From Phallusia mammillata (Eukaryota; Chordata; Ascidiacea; Phlebobranchia; Ascidiidae): a stretch of 64,000 bases of DNA. Every line of letters begins with the position of its first letter. Positions within the stretch are counted from its first letter, which is position 1. Under the pieces are notes generated by a model. The model searched no databases. It was not told the origin of the DNA and was given only the letters and a program-made list of their open reading frames with translations. Shown in pieces: positions 38,169 through 50,293 of this stretch. Made by a program: the position numbers and the translations under genes. The stretch is taken from positions 77,130 through 141,129 of the forward strand of contig QLIY01000231.1 of NCBI GenBank assembly GCA_003260075.1, in the 5' to 3' direction.

Positions 38169-38411
38169 GTTAACGATCTTTTTCTTTGCAATTTGGACCA
38201 AAATAGTACATATTTCAGACCTCCGGTCGTGACCACAATACATGTGTTGCTGGGAAAATATCAGCAAAGTGTCAGCAAGATGAAGTGCGGGGGGGGGGGC
38301 CTTTTTCTTTGCAATTTGGACCAAAATAGTACATATTTCAGAACTCCGGTCGTGACCACAATATATGTGTTGCTGGGAAAATATCAGCAAAGTGTCAGCA
38401 AGATGAAGTGC
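38169..38411. repeat. Direct repeat around G11 run
   Basis: About 115 bp repeated around G at 38289-38299; three or so substitutions. Confidence 0.85.
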
Positions 38412-38979
38412 GAAACTGAATTGTGTCCGGATATTGGCAGCCGTGTTATGTTCGTACCAGCAGAAATAACCGCAAAGGTTGCAAACATGTTTAAATAGTT
38501 GTCGTAATACAGTCAGACTGTGGCCTTACAAATCGGGAATAAAGTCAGTCACATTTTCAGCAGATAGAAACGAAGTAATAGATAAAAACAAACCTTCAGC
38601 AAAACGAACTATGATGAGTTTTAGACGGCCTATTGTTGCACACAGCTCATAAGTTGTTAAAAATAGTACTGAACTATACGTTCTGCGGTCTATCCAAATG
38701 GATTGACGGTAAAAACGCCACGCTTTTTATACATTAAAGTTGAATTGATGAAATATAGACACGCTTTTGTATAGGTCGGACTAACATGTGGTTATTACGA
38801 ACGTTAAAGTGCATGAACATTTGATTCGCTATGTAAAATATGTTATTTTGGAAGCATGTTATTTTACAATTTATTCTTTTTTTGACGAAGCTCGAAGTAT
38901 TACTTCATCGTCCTAAACATAATATAACAACTAATATTTTTTTTAAAGCAACAATAAGGCATTAAAGGATAAAACCAAA

Positions 38980-41900
38980 ATGGTTTTGCAAAGTCCTATA
39001 CCTGAAATTGTTATTCCAAGATTAAGTTTCGCAAAATACCTGCTTCAGAAAATATCCAAGTTTGGAGACAAAATAGCTTTGGTAAGTAAAAATAATACAA
39101 CAATATTTTGCAAACAGTTTTTTTACAGTTACTGTGTGGCAAAGTTTTTTCTATGAAATTGAAAATTCAACACTGTATTGTGGATGTATATTGCGATATT
39201 ACGTTGATGGTTTGTCCAATTTTTGCGCGCTTTTGACAGCACTTTTTCCGTCGGTTACCTGTTTCCTTGAGACTAACTCGATTAAAACCACTTTCACCAC
39301 TAAAAAGTATTGATGCAACGAATCGGCTAAGTGTGTTTACCAAATCAGTCAAAATATTTGTGACGTCACGCAACGGGTGCCAAGCAGGTAGTGATGTCAC
39401 AACAACAGGAGAGTTTGCACTATATCAGATCTTAAAGTTTTTAAGGTTGCTCTGGAGTCTGGAAGGTCGTTGTCATTCTGCAAATGAACTAATGATCCAA
39501 TCTGCAAACATTTACAAAATTCCTGTGTAATTACTGAGGAATAATTCAAACGATGCTCATGTCCCTTTTAGGTGGACGACTCGTCGGGATGTTCATACTC
39601 ATTTTCAGAATTCTGTGACTTGAGCAAGAAATGTGCGGCTGCTCTTTATAAACTGGGTGTCAGAAGGGGAGATGTAGTTGCAGTTTGTTGCAGCAACAGT
39701 GTCGAATACCTTACTGTAATACTGGGTGTCCAGTTATGCGGTGCTACTGCAACCACCTGCAATCCATTATACACAAAAGGTATTCTGTTGAATTATGGTG
39801 CTCATTCCTTTAACTCAGTGGTTCTCAGTACCGGATTAACCATTAGGCAAAGTAGGCACGTGCCTACAGACCAGTCAAAAATCCGGGCCACTTTAAAACC
39901 AGTAGAATGATTTGGCAACACTGATAATTCTAATTTTTTAGTTGGCAGCCCTGATTTTCGGGCCGCTTATAAAATGTGCCTACAGTCCAGCAGACCCTTA
40001 ATCCGGCACTGGTGGTTCTCAAACTTTTTAATTATTTTTTTCAAAACGGTCTCTTTGCCATTATTTTAAAGGCTCGCGGTCGTTTAGCTGGAATGTGTAT
40101 TTCAGTAAAACGAAAGTTGATTGCAAATTTTAGCCAGTTATGCAAAATTGCGCATATTAATGCTTGTGACATCACAGACATAGACAGCTTGTGACATCAC
40201 AGACAAGACAAAAAACATTAAGATTGTGCGCGAACAATTGCATTTTGGTTAGTTGCCATTCAATAAAGGACATTGTTTAGTAACGGAGAGAGTGGATTCT
40301 CAATTCTAATTTGATTTAAACTTGTTCAATGGCACAAACTGACGCTAAATAAGATTATAGAATAACTTCAACCGCTTGGGGGGGGGGACTTATATTTTAA
40401 GAAACCCGCCGCAAAATTGGTAGTGAAAATGCATCTCTGAATTTGTTCGTTTATCCGAATTTGTTTGAAAGCTATAAGTAACTTTTCAGTATCTATATTT
40501 TAACAAAAGCTGAATTTTAGGAGAATGTTATAGAAAAAACTTTACCCACCGACACACCAACCTTGTTACTATTGTACTTTTGCTGATCCAATAACGAAAT
40601 TTTGCACAGATGAAATAACAAATCAATTCGCTTTTTCGGAACCAAAAGTTGTTTTTATTGAAACTCAAAATTATGCAAAGATAAAAGAAGTTGCAAGCTC
40701 GGTCAAATCAATAAAGGTGAGATTTTGTTTCAATAGGCAATTTATATGCCCAAAAGCTTCTATTAGGGTATTTTACAGATAATTTTAGCCATAGACGAGT
40801 GCAAAGAATGTAAAACGGTGTACCAACTGATCAAGGATGTTTCTGCAGAAAGTATATTGTTTCTTTTATTATGTCAGAAGAATGTTGGTATTTTTCTCTC
40901 ATTGATTTTTACAGATTTTCCGAGTCATGTTGATTCGCATCCTGATGACGTAATTTTGCTTCTGCATTCAAGCGGAACAACTGGATTACCGAAAGGGGTC
41001 ATGCACACCAATTCAACGTTTCTTTCAATGTTTTTCATCGCTCGGTAAGAAAATGTATTTGAAAGAAATTCGTATACCTAAGGAATGTAGAGAACTAAAT
41101 TTTACATCCGATTTTAGACTACCATACAATTCAAAAATTAATAAATTTTACACACATAAAAAATTTCGGGATAGCCGCATACCAAATTTAAAATGGCAGC
41201 TACTAAATACAGTAAACCGCGGTTATACCGGATTCGGTTAATCCAGGTCTTCGCCTAATTTGGACAAAACTTAAGGTGCAAATAATTCGTTGCGTGGTTA
41301 CTGGTTAGGCTTTTACTAATCGACATCGCTAGTTCCGGACAAATGATTTGGTCAAAGTTACCAAGGTTTACTGTATCACATAATGTTGTTCTATATATGA
41401 CTCGACCGGAAATGTTAGTATTTTTGTTCAGTTCGCTAAGTTTATTTAAAAAAGCTTTTTATTAGTGGCAGCACATAGTCTTGTGTATGTCAATAACGTG
41501 TTTTGGCAAAAAATCTTCTATTTCCAGAATTGCCATGCGCTATTCACCAACCGACGTTGCTTATCTTGTGGTTCCGTTTTTCCACATATACGGTGTGTTT
41601 AAGAGCTTGATGTTGCTTGAACAAGGTGCCAAGGTTGTTTTACAAAAACGGTTCCACATTGAACATTGTCTTCGGGCCATTCAGCAACATCAGGTACCAT
41701 AGTTATCCATGCCTTTACGACACCAAAATTAAAGACTTATTTATGTACATAACATAATGAAGAACAAATCAAAGAAGACATGGGTTGCTGTCGCATAATG
41801 CTGTTCAGCCAAGTGCTCTGAAATTATATTTTGGAAGGAGAAATACGGTGGTAACAAACTTATGTGAAGATATAACTTAAACGCATTCTTATGCAGATCA

Positions 41901-44549
41901 CGACTTTGTTGGCTGTTCCTCCAATGATTGTGGCAATAGACAAGAGTCCTCTGATTTTTCAACATGACTTATCATCAGTCAAATCCATTTTCACCGGCGC
42001 TGCGCCTTTACCTGAAGGCGTCGTTGCATCTTTGTCGAAGAAACTTAACTTTGTTTTAGTTCAAGGTACAAGTCGAACTTGTTTCTTTAGATTCAAAATG
42101 TTTTAGCTTAAACTTATCTTAGTTTATCATATTGTAATTATGCATCTGAAGACGTATATCGAATATTGGACAGATGGCAGAATAATTAGCGCAACCACGT
42201 GGTGTTTATGAGGTTGTGTATATTTCTTGGCCAGTTTTTTTTCCATGAGTAAGAAACCTCAGCTTCATGCTTTTACGGAATTTGATAAGTTACACTGAAT
42301 AACACTGTCAGTCGAAAAAATAAAATAAAAATGCTCGTTGTAAGCAGTCGTTGCCGAAGATAAAACTAAAATAAAGAAAAAAGAATAACCGCCTTGTTCG
42401 GGGGGGGGGCAATTATGCATCTCAAGACGTATATCGAATATTGGATAGATGACAGAATAATTAGCGCAACCACGTGGTGTTTATGAGGTTGTGTATATTT
42501 CTTGGCCAGTTTTTTTTCCATGAGTAAGAAACCTCAGCTTCATGCTTTTACGGAATTTGATAAGTTACACTGAATAACACTGTCAGTCGAAAAAATAAAA
42601 TAAAAATGCTCGTTGTAAGCAGTCGTTGCCGAAGATAAAACTAAAATAAAGAAAAAAGAATAACCGCCTTGTTCGTTATCCGATGATAAAAGATTGCACG
42701 CCGTTGAAATAATGTCTGAGTGACTTGGTCAAAATACATATGCTGTATAAACTTGCCAAAAAACACTGTTAAAATAACATAACGAGTTTTTATATTTGAT
42801 TATAGCATGGGGTCTCACGGAAGGAGTACCGTTGACAACGACAATTGATAAAAGCTATCCCTTGAGATCTGTTGGCACAGTTTGCCCAAATACACTTCTG
42901 AAGGTTTGTTGTGCAGTGGTTTAGCTATATTTTTGGATTAGTCTACAACAGTGGTTCTCAAACTTTTTCATTTTGTTTTCAAAACGGTCCCTTTGCCATT
43001 ACTTCGAGGGCTCGCGGTCCTTAAGCCTGAATGTGTATTTTAGAAAAACGGAAGTTGATTGCAGGATTTTAGCTAGCCATGCGACATTGCGCATAATGAT
43101 CCAAAGACAGTTTGTGACATTACTACTGTGCGCGAACAATATTATTTCTGTTAGTTTTCATGCAATAAGGATTATTGTTTCGCAAAGGAGAAAAAAGTCG
43201 GTTTTCCATTCTAATTTGATTTAAACTTATTCAGTGACACAAACTGACGCCAAATAAGACAATAGAATTACTTGAACCTCTTCGCGGTCCCCCCAGCAAA
43301 ATTGCCTCACGGACCCCTAAAGGACCGCGAACCCCAGTATGAGAACTGCTGGTCTACAATTAAAAATCCAAGTCCCCAAATATAGATAATTAACAAACAA
43401 ACTAAAGTTGGGTCTGCACATCAGAGATTGGAGTATAAAGGCCTATTAGAACCACTAAGACACATCAAACTTTAATTTTTTCTAAACTGAATGAAGGCTG
43501 TGTTTTGACAACAAAAATTGGGGTTTTGCTGAACATAATACTTTAGGCATACTTAAATTTCTTCGTTTCGTTTCATCTGAAACATGAAAATTTGATATAA
43601 TTCAAATAAAAGTGTCAAGAGAGTGGCTTGACAAGTCAGTGATTGCACGAACATGTATATCTGTCAAGCTTATTTGTTAACAGCTTGTCATCTATCAAAT
43701 TTAAACTCTGATGTTTTCCTGAAGGTCTTGGACATTAATACTGGTGAAGAATTGCCAGCGGGTAAAGACGGAGAGCTGTGTGCAAAAGGTCCACAGGTAC
43801 GAAACAATAGATGCAAATGTTAAACTGCTTATTTGTTAGGAAAGAATATATTTTAAAGACTCAATAAATGCATGTCCCGAGATCTTGCACTTTGTGCTAA
43901 AGTTTTTGCAAACTACGACCATTAGATACATCTAATACAGTGGTTCTTAACCTTTTTTCCTTGCTGCACCCTTTCAAATCACCAACCAATTTTCGCACCC
44001 CCTTTCAAATCACTAACCAATTTTCGCTCCCCCTTCTGTAATTGCTTAAATAGAATAGACCTAACCAACCTTAATGATTCAGCATCCCCGCACCCCCTAG
44101 GAACAGTTCTCGCACCCCTTGGGGGTGCGTGCACCCCAGGTTAAGAACCCCTGATCTAATATGTGATAACCGCAAGAGCCTTGACACAATGTTTCAGATC
44201 ATGAAAGGATACTTCAAAAATCCTGCAGCAACAGCAATTTGCATAGATTCAGAAGGTTGGCTGCATACCGGCGATGTTGGACATTATGATAGTGACGGTT
44301 TCGTTTATATTGTTGATCGTATAAAAGAGCTCATCAAATACAAAGGTTTTCAGGTATGTTTTGACAAAATAAGAGCTAGTCTTTTAGAGGTCATGTTACC
44401 TTGATAAAATATACGTTTTAAGCCCATCACAAAGTAAATATAGGCCGACATAACATTTTTTGCGTAATTGTAAGATTTTTGGCAACCCTAAACTTTATTT
44501 AAGTTGTCCTTTTGTGTTATTAAGGTATGAATTCTCCCTTCAAAAAAAA

Positions 44550-44621
<72 letters not shown>

Positions 44622-46206
44622 ACATTTGTCATAGATCAGGATTGCAAACTAGTGTTTACCTTTTAAAATCGTGTGCAATAGATAGCGCCCGCTGAATTGG
44701 AAGACGTTTTGCTGCGCCATCCAAAAGTTACTGACGCAGGAGTGATTGGAATTTCCGATAGCGAAGCTGGGGAGGTGCCTAAAGCGTTTGTTGTGAAGAA
44801 GGATTCGTCATTAAGTGAAGCAGAGTTACACGCATTTATGAGAGGTACCAGAATTTTATCATTCAAAAAGGTCATTAAGTAATTATACCAGAGTTGTAAG
44901 CAGGCACAAATCCAGCCTGAACCTGGCCCGAACCCGAAAGTGCCAGTACACAGCCCGGCCAGTACCTGAATGGTTTTTTGACAAGCTCATTTTGGCCCGA
45001 AAGTTTAATTGAAAGGCCCATAACAAAGAACACATACACAAATAAAAAATAATAGACAAGTTTATACGTGGCGTTTTTGGGCTGGTGGTCATTAGGTCAA
45101 GTCCAGCAACTTAATTACAGACACACTAGACCAGCGGTTCTCAACCAGTGGGCCATGGAAGCATTTGGATTGGGCCACAGACCAATCAATAGGAAAGCTT
45201 TTTTTACGAGGGGGGGGGGGAGACATTTGTCATAGATCAGGATTGCAAACTAGTGTTTACCCTTTAAAATCGTGTGCAACAGATAGCGCCCGCTGAATTG
45301 GAAGACGTTTTGCTGCGCCATCCAAAAGTTACTGACGCAGGAGTGATTGGAATTTCCGATAGCGAAGCTGGGGAGGTGCCTAAAGCGTTTGTTGTGAAGA
45401 AGGATTCGTCATTAAGTGAAGCAGAGTTACACGCATTTATGAGAGGTACCAGAATTTTATCATTCAAAAAGGTCATTAAGTAATTATACCAGAGTTGTAA
45501 GCAGGCACAAATCCAGCCTGAACCTGGCCCGAACCCGAAAGTGCCAGTACACAGCCCGGCCAGTACCTGAATGGTTTTTTGACAAGCTCATTTTGGCCCG
45601 AAAGTTTAATTGAAAGGCCCATAACAAAGAACACATACACAAATAAAAAATAATAGACAAGTTTATACGTGGCGCTTTTGGGCTGGTGGTCATTAGGTCA
45701 AGTCCAGCAACTTAATTACAGACACACTAGACCAGCGGTTCTCAACCAGTGGGCCATGGAAGCATTTGGATTGGGCCACAGACCAATCAATAGGAAAGCT
45801 TTTTTTACGAATTTACTTTTATTTGTGTCACTACACTTAATTTTACAAGAATAATGGCTTGGAAGGAATGTAAATTATTTGAATTATTCTATTTACAGTA
45901 CGNATATTTTAGTTGGCCCCCCCCCCCGCCACTTTAAAATCAGTAGAATGATTTGGCAACACTGATAATTCTAATATTTTAGTTGGTAACCCTGATTTTC
46001 GGGCCACTTATAAAATGTGTCCACAGGCCAGCAGACCCTTAATCCGGCACTGAAGTCAGGCCCGGCTTACAACTCTGAATTAAACTCATCTTTCGACAGA
46101 AAAAGTTACAAAGTACAAGCAACTAAATGGAGGAATAGTATTTGTATCTTCCATTCCAAAAACCGCCAGTGGAAAAATTCTTCGACGTGATCTCCGAAAG
46201 TTATAG
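38980..46206 (+). CDS. Adenylate-forming acyl/aryl-CoA ligase, 4CL/luciferase-like, copy 3
   Basis: Twelve exons: 38980-39081, 39572-39779, 40610-40716, 40779-40851, 40915-41044, 41528-41693, 41897-42065, 42806-42903, 43725-43796, 44198-44353, exon 11 present twice (44682-44844 and 45283-45445), 46100-46206. Using one exon 11 gives 516 aa. Motifs: [42 protein letters not shown] with the catalytic Lys retained; it ends LRKL. More diverged from copies 1 and 2 than they are from each other, but exon 10 is nearly identical to that of copy 1. Introns are long and packed with hAT-type elements. Exon 11 begins in phase 0 and ends in phase 1, so including both would shift the frame; one is an assembly or genomic duplicate. 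Substrate unknown. Confidence 0.88.
39816..40400. mobile_element. hAT-type element (CAGTGGTTCTCAAAC family) interrupted by another
   Basis: The left end CAGTGGTTCT is at 39816. After the nested insertion the element continues at 40012 (GTGGTTCTCAAACTTTTTAATT) and matches the element at 42949-43351 through about 40377 (GACGCTAAATAAGA), then meets a G10 run (40378-40387). The right end is not intact. Confidence 0.7.
39826..40011. mobile_element. Nested 186-bp hAT-type element
   Basis: Ends CAGTACCGGATTAA and TTAATCCGGCACTG are inverted repeats; the flanking GTGGTTCT (39818-39825 and 40012-40019) is a perfect 8-bp target duplication inside the host element. A related copy is at about 45928-46052. 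Confidence 0.85.
42133..42676. repeat. Direct repeat around G10 run (intron 7 of copy 3)
   Basis: About 267 bp repeated (42133-42399 and 42410-42676) around G at 42400-42409, with about three substitutions. Confidence 0.92.
42949..43351. mobile_element. hAT-type non-autonomous element in intron 8 of copy 3
   Basis: Perfect 8-bp target duplication GTCTACAA (42941-42948 and 43352-43359). Left end CAGTGGTTCTCAAACT, right end AGAACTGCTG. Interior has GGTCC and CGCGGTCC segments. A further copy starts at the right window edge (63908). Confidence 0.9.
43938..44153. mobile_element. hAT-type non-autonomous element in intron 9 of copy 3
   Basis: Perfect 8-bp target duplication ATCTAATA (43930-43937 and 44154-44161). 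Ends CAGTGGTTCTTAACC and GGTTAAGAACCCCTG are inverted repeats. Same family as 3556-3718 in reverse orientation. Confidence 0.92.
44550..44618. repeat. Homopolymer G69
   Basis: 69 consecutive G directly before the first copy of the 590-bp repeat carrying exon 11 of copy 3. Confidence 0.95.
44619..45808 (+). repeat. 590-bp direct repeat around G11 run, duplicating exon 11
   Basis: Copies 44619-45209 and 45220-45808 are almost identical (a few substitutions), split by G at 45210-45220. Each holds exon 11 of 4CL-like copy 3 and the left end of a hAT-type element. Confidence 0.93.
44889..46077. mobile_element. hAT-type element (CAGAGTTGTAAG family) with internal assembly duplication
   Basis: Left end CAGAGTTGTAAGCAGGC at 44889 (repeated at about 45490) and right end CCGGCTTACAACTCTG at 46077. 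Flanks AATTATAC and AATTAAAC match at 7 of 8. It contains pieces of two other hAT-type families, the N at 45903 and a C11 run at 45917-45927. Confidence 0.75.
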
Positions 46207-46672
46207 TTCTATACATCAATCTTGAATCTTCATGTCATAGCTTTTTTTTTTAAATATTGCAATGTTGTAGATTCAGTTTCTTTATCGGGCAACTAAAATA
46301 ACCTCAAGATTGTATACTCACCCGTGTACTACAAAATCTTCTTAATGTAGCTTTTTATTTTTTTACGTGATCGTGTTTTCTTGTTTGTGTATGTGCCAAA
46401 TATCTCAGACTATTCGCCCAACTACTTGCTTTCAAAGTTTGGTTGCAAAACTGTGACACCGCGACTTTTAATGTACCATAGAAAACGATTTTCTTATTAC
46501 GATACACTAGAAGGTAATTCTGATCTCAGAGTATAAGAATTTCGTGCCAGAAAGTGTGTCAGTTTGACTCTAGGCAGAAACTTGTTAAATCTAATTGAGC
46601 TACTCTGTAATTGTTAGGTTTTGATGCAAATAGATTTCATTGTGCATAAAGAATCAATATTTGCCAAAATGA
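46207..46672. other. Gap between convergent genes
   Basis: AT-rich; presumably the 3' UTRs of 4CL-like copy 3 (+) and of the EF-hand gene (-). Nothing else seen. Confidence 0.6.
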
Positions 46673-47775
46673 CTAATCCTTTTTGTCGATCAAGTCGAAA
46701 TGTCTGGTTTTTGACAGGTATTCAGTCCACGCAATATATCCGTCATCATTTATATCAGTTTCCTCCAGTAGACTTTCCACCGCACCTAAAGTTAAACACA
46801 AAAAATAGTTTGCACATTTTAATCTACTACTGTTACACCTTTTCTTGTCACTGCTACAATAACGGGCTGTCCCAATTTAACGTTTTAAAATATCAAAAGA
46901 GGAAAGCGATAATAGACAAGCAGCGCAGACGTCTCTTCGACAATTCGCTACAGCGACGCAACATAGAAGTGCATTTATGTTGTCAGAGGGCAGTGCCAAA
47001 ATAAAAACGTAACGCTTCTTTAACAAACAAGCCTTGGGCAGGAACTTGACAGAATGGTCTGGCGCGCCTGACCCATATACAGACTTAAAAAACCCTGATC
47101 GGGATTCGTCCCCGGGAATGTCCTGGGTTCAAACCCCGTGAAAAAAAAACAAAAAAAAAACGAACAAACAAGCCTTGCTTAAATCTACGTTCCTCAAACA
47201 AACATACGTTTTGATCGCACATTGATGTTTAAAGTTTAAACATATTAACTGGGAGAGATTTGCAACATAATAAGTATTGTTTCTTGGCGTATGATATAAT
47301 CGAAGTATGTTTTAATATCAAGCACATCTTGTCAACCAGCAAAGTAGAAAGCTACACAGCAAATCGCCTCTAAGGCAGTGAACCTCATAAAAGGAAAAAT
47401 ATTTGACTAATATTGTCAAATCGATTTTGGTTGAAAGCTGTGGTTGACGTTTGACTACAAACTTTTTTCACATTGCCTTTTCATTGGCTGATAAAGTAAT
47501 TTCAGTTTCCCAGCACAAATATAAATACAGAAGATGTACCCGTGAAGTTGATATGTATAGCATCATATAATTACGGGTATACAACGGGTTGTAACGTAAT
47601 TATACTTTTTATGGTAGAGTAGAGCTACCACAAGAACTCAAAACAAAAAGTTTGATAAATACCGACAGATGGCGTAGGTTAGGGTTAGAAACTAAATTAA
47701 CGTTGGGAACTAAGTTTTTAGGTAGATTTTATTGTTATTGTTATTATAAAACCTCACCCCTACCCTAATAGCCCT

Positions 47776-47821
<46 letters not shown>

Positions 47822-49045
47822 TGTATGTGGGTCAGGCGCGCCAGACCATTCGGCCAAGTTCCTGCCCATTAAGAAATTGCATTTCTAATATTCGCCAATG
47901 ATCTTTGCGTCCCCCCCCCCCGGACGAATCCCGATCAGGGTTTTTTATGTCTGTATGTGGGTCAGGCGCCCCAGACCGTTCTACACAAATTGCATTTCTA
48001 ATATTCGCCAATGATCTTTGCGTAACCTAACGGTGCTAAGCAACCTTGCCAATTCACTATCTTACCGATCAAATACTCTTCCCCTTTTGAAGATGAATAG
48101 TCTTCGCTTCTACGAAAAGTTGATTCCGACAATGCCATAAACAGTTCATTTCCATCCAGCATTTGGTCTTTGTTTATATCGTGCAAACTGAAAAACGGCA
48201 AAATACAAATATTATGCAATAACCGAAAGTGTATTTCGATTGTATTATGTGTCCGAAGATGTAAGGAACGACAGTATAATAAAGGTTAGCAAGTCAACTG
48301 ATAGGTGTTAGTACATGTACATGTTTTAGAATGCTTCTAAAAGTATCTTATTTGTAAGACGCTTAAAATTAAGCAAAACAAACTATTTTACGCTTATACG
48401 GTGCTTGCATGTAACATATGAAAATGAGAGCGAAAAATGCGAGTAATTATGGTCTCGACAGAAGAGGTTTTTTGGTTATTCGTGTAATGTAGCTTAAACA
48501 TAAGCGCTGTGCCTTGAGCAACTTAAGCAAGTTTTTTTGTAATTGTTTACCGACGTGTTGCCGTCCCAGTAAAACTGTCCCTTTCGCCAGGGTACATAAC
48601 CATCATATCGTTTTTTGCTATCGTATAATAAGATAGTCAAAACTGGGAAGCGCGTTTACGGTCATGTTTGTAGAAAATAGTAATTTAAATTAAAGAGTAG
48701 TTTTAACAAACCTGAAAAAGTAAAACTCCATGTGTTCGGTGCTGATGTTTTCCAACGCAAGGTCAATGAGGCTGCCAAGTTCACGCTGCAAGTGCCTTGA
48801 AAATTTAAAACGTTTGGTACGAAAACGGGCCTCGTTGTTTGATAAACTTTTAAAAGTACTCAAGCATTTAAAATAGTATAAATATAAAAGTAAAAATGTA
48901 AGCAGAACCTAGAAAAAAAACTCAGTACTCACTCTTTGTCTTGAATTATCTTGCCATCTTTGAAGCTAAATGAGGTTCCTGTAGCAGAAATAATCTGCAC
49001 CTCGGTTAGAACAAACAATAGAAAAATATTCTGTTTATATGACAT
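46673..49045 (-). CDS. MCFD2-like secreted EF-hand protein
   Basis: Four exons on the minus strand: 49045-48933, 48795-48712, 48187-48066, 46785-46673; phases agree, 143 aa (vertebrate MCFD2 is about the same size). MSYKQNIFLLFVLTEVQIISATG is a signal peptide. Two EF-hand loops: D69-I-N-K-D-Q-M-L-D-G-N-E80 in the context FFSLHD-x-x-x-x-x-LDG-x-EL, and D117-I-N-D-D-G-Y-I-A-W-T-E128. The first context is typical of MCFD2 and CGREF1. MCFD2 binds the cargo receptor LMAN1 in the early secretory pathway and helps export glycoproteins from the ER; this role is inferred from family membership. CGREF1-type is the alternative. The promoter is shared head-to-head with the zinc-finger gene. Intron 3 holds SINE pieces, C-run repeats and a C45 tract. 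Confidence 0.85.
47030..47150. repeat. tRNA-like SINE copy
   Basis: Contains GGCGCGCC, GATCGGGATTCGTCCCCGGG and CTGGGTTCAAACCCCGTG followed by an A-rich tail. Same family as 2521-2865, here in the opposite orientation. Confidence 0.6.
47777..48022. repeat. C45 tract and C11-separated SINE and exon-edge repeat
   Basis: C45 (47777-47821) and C11 (47911-47921) punctuate two copies of a SINE piece (CTGTATGTGGGTCAGGCG) and of a 38-bp segment (47872-47910 and 47985-48022). Confidence 0.85.
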
Positions 49046-50293
49046 GATTAACGACTTAAGATAAACCGTTGTTTCATTCAATTGGTGCCCGACCAAAAGT
49101 CTACCTTCGACAGTTGGCAGTTTTCCCACGCGCATTTTGCTTGTTCAACGTGTTTTGAAAAGATATAAATTGGCAACAATTTTAATCATTACACTTTTAC
49201 ACCATCTTCACAAATTATCCTTTAATGTTCCGAATCCGCCATATTTTTGACGCATTTCCTACCGTTTAGTGTCCAATGTCCATGGAAATCTTTATCATAC
49301 CACAAAACCGGTTACCATTCGAAATTTCGTTACGCGTGACTGGCGTCAGCTTCTCTTTCTCCTCTCCCAAGCGCTCAGTCTCGCGAGGCGCCATTTTCTC
49401 AGAGAAGCGCCAGTGCGCCAGTTGTATTTCTTTTTTATGTAATGAGTGGCGCTGATTTGTTAGTAGAGCGAAAAAAGGTCTTAATTTGTACAGAAGATTG
49501 CAATTATTTGCTAATACTGCCACTAACAGTTTGAGTACACATGAAGATCAGTATTTTATAAAAATGGAGTTCAAACTTTTGAAAATTTGACAAGTAGTTT
49601 GGCCATGACATGGCGCGCATGGAAACAAAGAGAGGGATGGGCCGCGCGCCATCTTGCTCTCGTTCGAGAGACCCATTGCGAAAAAAAATGTGAGCCGCGC
49701 TTGGCCAGTTAATTTGCACAATGCAAAAACTCTGCTTATATTTTGTTTTTTACTGCAACAAAATAATTTTACATTGTTTGTCAATTTAAACACGCTGAAA
49801 AGTGTAATCTATCACGCGGATTTACAAAACACAGTTTTAGACACGCAAAGAAACGTACAATTACTTGGCTGGTGCATTGCTTCGCGAAGAGGCTGCTGGG
49901 TGAAAATTAACCGAGCAAGAGGGATGGCAAATTGTGCTCTGCGCTCGAACAGGCGGGGCTGTCGTTGTTCAGTGCAAGATAAGCAATGAGAACAGACACG
50001 AGGGAGGATCGCCCAGCTGAGAAAAGAGTTTTTAAAGGAAACTATTTGGCGGGTGGGAGCATCTTAAATAATTCTGTTTTCCACGGAGATTAGCCTTTCT
50101 CTTTTGTGTATGTTTACCTTGCACCCACTCTTGCCACGTGCTTTTCCGAAAAAATAAAAATACACCAGCTGCCAAAAAACGTGTTTCAAACGCACGTGCT
50201 TTTTTCTGTACGAATATTTGTAAATAACCTTTTAATTCCATGCACTTTAAAGCAGACACCACTGGCGTATAAATTGATTTATTTGCGAGCAAG
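49046..50293. promoter_or_regulatory. Probable bidirectional promoter region
   Basis: 1.25 kb between divergent start codons of the EF-hand gene and the zinc-finger gene. It is locally GC-rich and contains GGCGCCATTTTC (49387) and GCGCGCCATCTTG (49643-49656), which resemble YY1-type sites (GCCATnTT) common near starts of broadly expressed genes. No exon seen; 5' UTRs cannot be placed from sequence alone. Confidence 0.5.

Larger units (their letters stand above)
35319..38979. other. Spacer with four poly-G-separated duplications
   Basis: No gene supported. Repeats lie at 35697-35970, 36071-36314, 36654-36852 and 38169-38411. The rest is AT-rich and unremarkable; the end is the promoter region of 4CL-like copy 3. 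Confidence 0.65.

Noticed and set aside
38193-38498. 101-aa + frame with a repeated segment
   Set aside because: The repetition is the G-run duplication; the peptide has no motif and no supported start or splice sites.
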